Shown piece after piece: positions 5,064 to 6,614 of a stretch of 6,614 bases of DNA; position 1 is the first letter of the stretch, and each line of letters begins with the position of its first letter. The DNA is from Lachnoclostridium phytofermentans (GTDB lineage Bacteria; Bacillota; Clostridia; Lachnospirales; Lachnospiraceae). The DNA is taken from the NCBI GenBank assembly GCA_003526525.1, contig DPVV01000447.1, positions 1-6,614 on the forward strand, in the 5' to 3' direction. The position numbers and the translations under genes were made by a program. The notes beneath the pieces are model-generated. The model did no database searches and was not told where the DNA came from. It worked only from the letters and a program-made list of their open reading frames with translations.

Positions 5064-6470
5064 CTATTCCTCTTTACCATTCCAACAGTAGGTACATAAC
5101 TTACATGGTGAGATTCCCACTGACTTTATCATATCATCCAGACGATGATAACGCAACGAGGTAAAGTTAAGTTTAGTACTAATCTGATCGAGCATATAAT
5201 TATATCGATCCGATTCTGGATCTGCATACTCTGATAGCACTTCCTTTGTAATTTCACTTTCTGCTTCCACGATAACACGTCTAGTAATCAAATCCATTTC
5301 TGAGGTTGATCTAGAAAAGTTCAAATATTTACATTTATATAATAGTGGTGGACAAGCCGGGCGAATATGAACTTCTTTCGCTCCGCTTTGATATAAAAAC
5401 TCTGTTGTTTCTCTAAGTTGCGTCCCACGTACGATCGAATCATCGATAAGTAACATACTCTTGTCCTTAATCAAGTCATGAACAGGGATTAATTTCATTT
5501 TAGCGATCAAATCTCTCTGACTCTGGATTGATGGCATAAAAGAACGTGGCCATGTTGGTGTATATTTGATAAATGGACGAGAAAATGGAATACCAGAACG
5601 ATTCGCATATCCAATCGCATGAGCTGTTCCAGAATCAGGTACACCAGCAACAATATCCGGTTTTACCTGATCTCTCCTCGCAAGTAAATCACCACAACGA
5701 TAACGCATTTGCTCCACACTAACTCCCTCATAAGAGGAGGATGGATAACCATAATAGACCCATAGGAAAGTACATATCTTCATATCAGACGATGGCTCGC
5801 TTAATGTCTGCACTCCCTCTGGTGTGATTACAACTATTTCACCCGATCCAAGTTCTTTATACTCTAAATATCCAAGATTTAAATACGCGAAACTTTCAAA
5901 CGAAGCACAAAATGCCCCTTCTTTTTGTCCAATGGATACCGGAGTTCTCCCCATTCTATCTCTTGCTGCATAGATACCCTTTGGCGTCATGATAAGTAGT
6001 GTCATGGAGCCATCTATGATTTCCTGCGCATAGCGAATTCCCTCTACCAGATGATCCTTTTGATTAATAATCGCTGCTACCAGCTCTGTAGGATTGATAT
6101 CTCCACCACTCATTTCTAAAAAATGAGGATTTCCAGACTGAAATATTTGATTTACGAGTTCTTCGCTATTATTTATTTTACCAACGGTTGTAATTGCATA
6201 AGTACCATGATGGGAACGCACAATAAGAGGCTGTGGCTCGAAATCCGAGATACATCCAATTCCAATATTCCCTTTTAACGTATTTACATCTTTCTCGAAC
6301 TTCGTACGAAATGGGGAATTCTCTATATTGTGAATGGAACGATCATAACCACCTTCCCCGTAAACTGCCATACCACCCCTTCTCGTCCCGAGATGGGAAT
6401 GATAATCCGTTCCAAAGAATAAGTCAAATACGCAATCAGTTTTAGAAGCTACACCAAAAAATCCGCCCAT
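5064..6470 (-). CDS. PurF-like amidophosphoribosyltransferase paralog lacking the glutaminase nucleophile
   Basis: The 468-residue protein has the two-domain PurF layout: an N-terminal Ntn glutaminase-like domain (about 1-220) and a C-terminal phosphoribosyltransferase domain (about 250-405). The PRPP-binding motif MLLIDDSIVRGTQ (339-351) and GVPDSG (276-281) are intact. Cysteines C233, C380 and CxxCxxC (456, 459, 462) fit the [4Fe-4S] ligands of Bacillus-type PurF. However, the mature Cys-Gly-Val-Phe-Gly start is replaced by MGGFFGV, so the catalytic Cys is Gly. The oxyanion Asn of the NGN motif reads TVGK (95-98), and the SDTE region reads NPTE (126-129). The start is certain: GGAGG (6477-6481) sits 6 nt before the ATG. 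True PurF activity with glutamine is unlikely; an ammonia-dependent, different or regulatory role is possible. It lies directly upstream of glpP; the reason is not evident. Confidence 0.85.
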   Translation of the reverse strand: MGGFFGVASKTDCVFDLFFGTDYHSHLGTRRGGMAVYGEGGYDRSIHNIENSPFRTKFEKDVNTLKGNIGIGCISDFEPQPLIVRSHHGTYAITTVGKINNSEELVNQIFQSGNPHFLEMSGGDINPTELVAAIINQKDHLVEGIRYAQEIIDGSMTLLIMTPKGIYAARDRMGRTPVSIGQKEGAFCASFESFAYLNLGYLEYKELGSGEIVVITPEGVQTLSEPSSDMKICTFLWVYYGYPSSSYEGVSVEQMRYRCGDLLARRDQVKPDIVAGVPDSGTAHAIGYANRSGIPFSRPFIKYTPTWPRSFMPSIQSQRDLIAKMKLIPVHDLIKDKSMLLIDDSIVRGTQLRETTEFLYQSGAKEVHIRPACPPLLYKCKYLNFSRSTSEMDLITRRVIVEAESEITKEVLSEYADPESDRYNYMLDQISTKLNFTSLRYHRLDDMIKSVGISPCKLCTYCWNGKEE

Positions 6471-6532
6471 ATTATTCCTCCAGTTAATCAGTATTGTTCT
6501 CTATACTAATTATATCAGAATATGGGCGGATT
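6460..6532. repeat. 14-bp perfect inverted repeat covering the purF-like start codon and promoter
   Basis: AATCCGCCCATATT (6460-6473) and AATATGGGCGGATT (6519-6532) are exact reverse complements 45 bp apart. The first arm contains the start codon and first codons of the purF-like gene; the second lies just upstream of the -10. A transcript starting upstream of 6532 could fold so that the start codon is paired, whereas one from the proposed local promoter lacks the second arm. The repeat is certain; the regulatory reading is inference. Confidence 0.7.
6509..6517 (-). promoter_or_regulatory. Extended -10 promoter of the purF-like/glpP operon
   Basis: On the minus strand TGATATAAT (6517-6509) is a perfect TATAAT preceded by TGN. 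The position 17 nt further upstream (6537-6532) reads TAGGTA, a poor -35, which the extended -10 may compensate. Transcription would begin near 6502, leaving a leader of about 31 nt before the ATG at 6470. Confidence 0.6.
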
Positions 6533-6542
6533 ACCTATGTTT

Positions 6543-6614
6543 CTATTTATTAAATAAATTAATGGGTTTAGCAATTATAACTACTGAGTCTCCATTTTTA
6601 CGAAATAAGGAGTT
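6543..6614 (-). CDS. Possible C-terminal tail of an upstream gene (partial, unidentified)
   Basis: The minus-strand frame from 6614 is open for 23 codons and ends with TAG at 6545-6543. It reads NSLFRKNGDSVVIIAKP and then INLFNK, a mix of charged and hydrophobic residues that looks like a protein end. The other two minus frames are soon stopped. Twenty-three codons is too short to exclude chance, and I recognise no family. If real, its gene ends 26 nt upstream of the purF-like promoter, with no clear terminator between. Confidence 0.3.
   Translation of the reverse strand, partial: NSLFRKNGDSVVIIAKPINLFNK

Overview
The window is AT-rich DNA from a low-GC anaerobic Firmicute. Codon use, strong purine-rich ribosome binding sites and the gene complement (GlpP, a GlpA-like dehydrogenase ending in a BFD-type Fe-S domain, and a DUF1667 protein) fit Clostridia, most likely Lachnospiraceae. 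This placement is inferred from protein character, since no database search was possible. Every supported gene lies on the minus strand, so transcription runs from high to low coordinates.

Region by region, in the direction of transcription: (a) 6614-6543, a possible C-terminal tail of a gene that enters from outside the window. (b) 6470-5064, a PurF-like protein that keeps its PRPP-binding and Fe-S features but has lost the glutaminase nucleophile. A promoter and a striking 14-bp inverted repeat lie over its start region. (c) about 5012 (or 5057) to 4446, GlpP, the glycerol-3-phosphate-responsive antiterminator, directly downstream of the purF paralog and probably cotranscribed with it. (d) 4311-3845, a RelE/ParE-type toxin-antitoxin pair with a 1-nt overlap. 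It has its own promoter, which is overlapped by an 11-bp inverted repeat that could be its operator. (e) 3844-3358, a 487-bp non-coding stretch holding AT-rich inverted repeats, a strong intrinsic terminator, an orphan Shine-Dalgarno and a set of three direct repeats with an exact 22-bp period ending just upstream of glpA. (f) 3357-1900, a GlpA-like FAD-dependent glycerol-3-phosphate dehydrogenase. (g) 1899-1738, a spacer with two inverted repeats. (h) 1737-475, an FAD/NAD-dependent oxidoreductase. (i) 474-344, a spacer with a weak stem-loop and a near-copy of the preceding gene's ribosome-binding region. (j) 343-1, a four-cysteine DUF1667 protein cut by the window edge.

Genes f, h and j form the three-gene anaerobic glycerol-3-phosphate oxidation module of Clostridia, which takes the place of GlpABC. 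G3P would be oxidised to DHAP by the GlpA-like subunit, and electrons would pass through its Fe-S domain and the partner flavoprotein. GlpP sits upstream on the same strand and is the obvious candidate regulator of the glpA leader. The toxin-antitoxin pair separates regulator from target. No glycerol kinase or glycerol facilitator gene is present. The most interesting points are the 22-bp iterons with the upstream terminator in front of glpA, the conspicuously degenerate PurF paralog, the start-codon-covering inverted repeat before that gene, and the repeated hairpin-plus-SD arrangement before the two downstream genes of the glp module.
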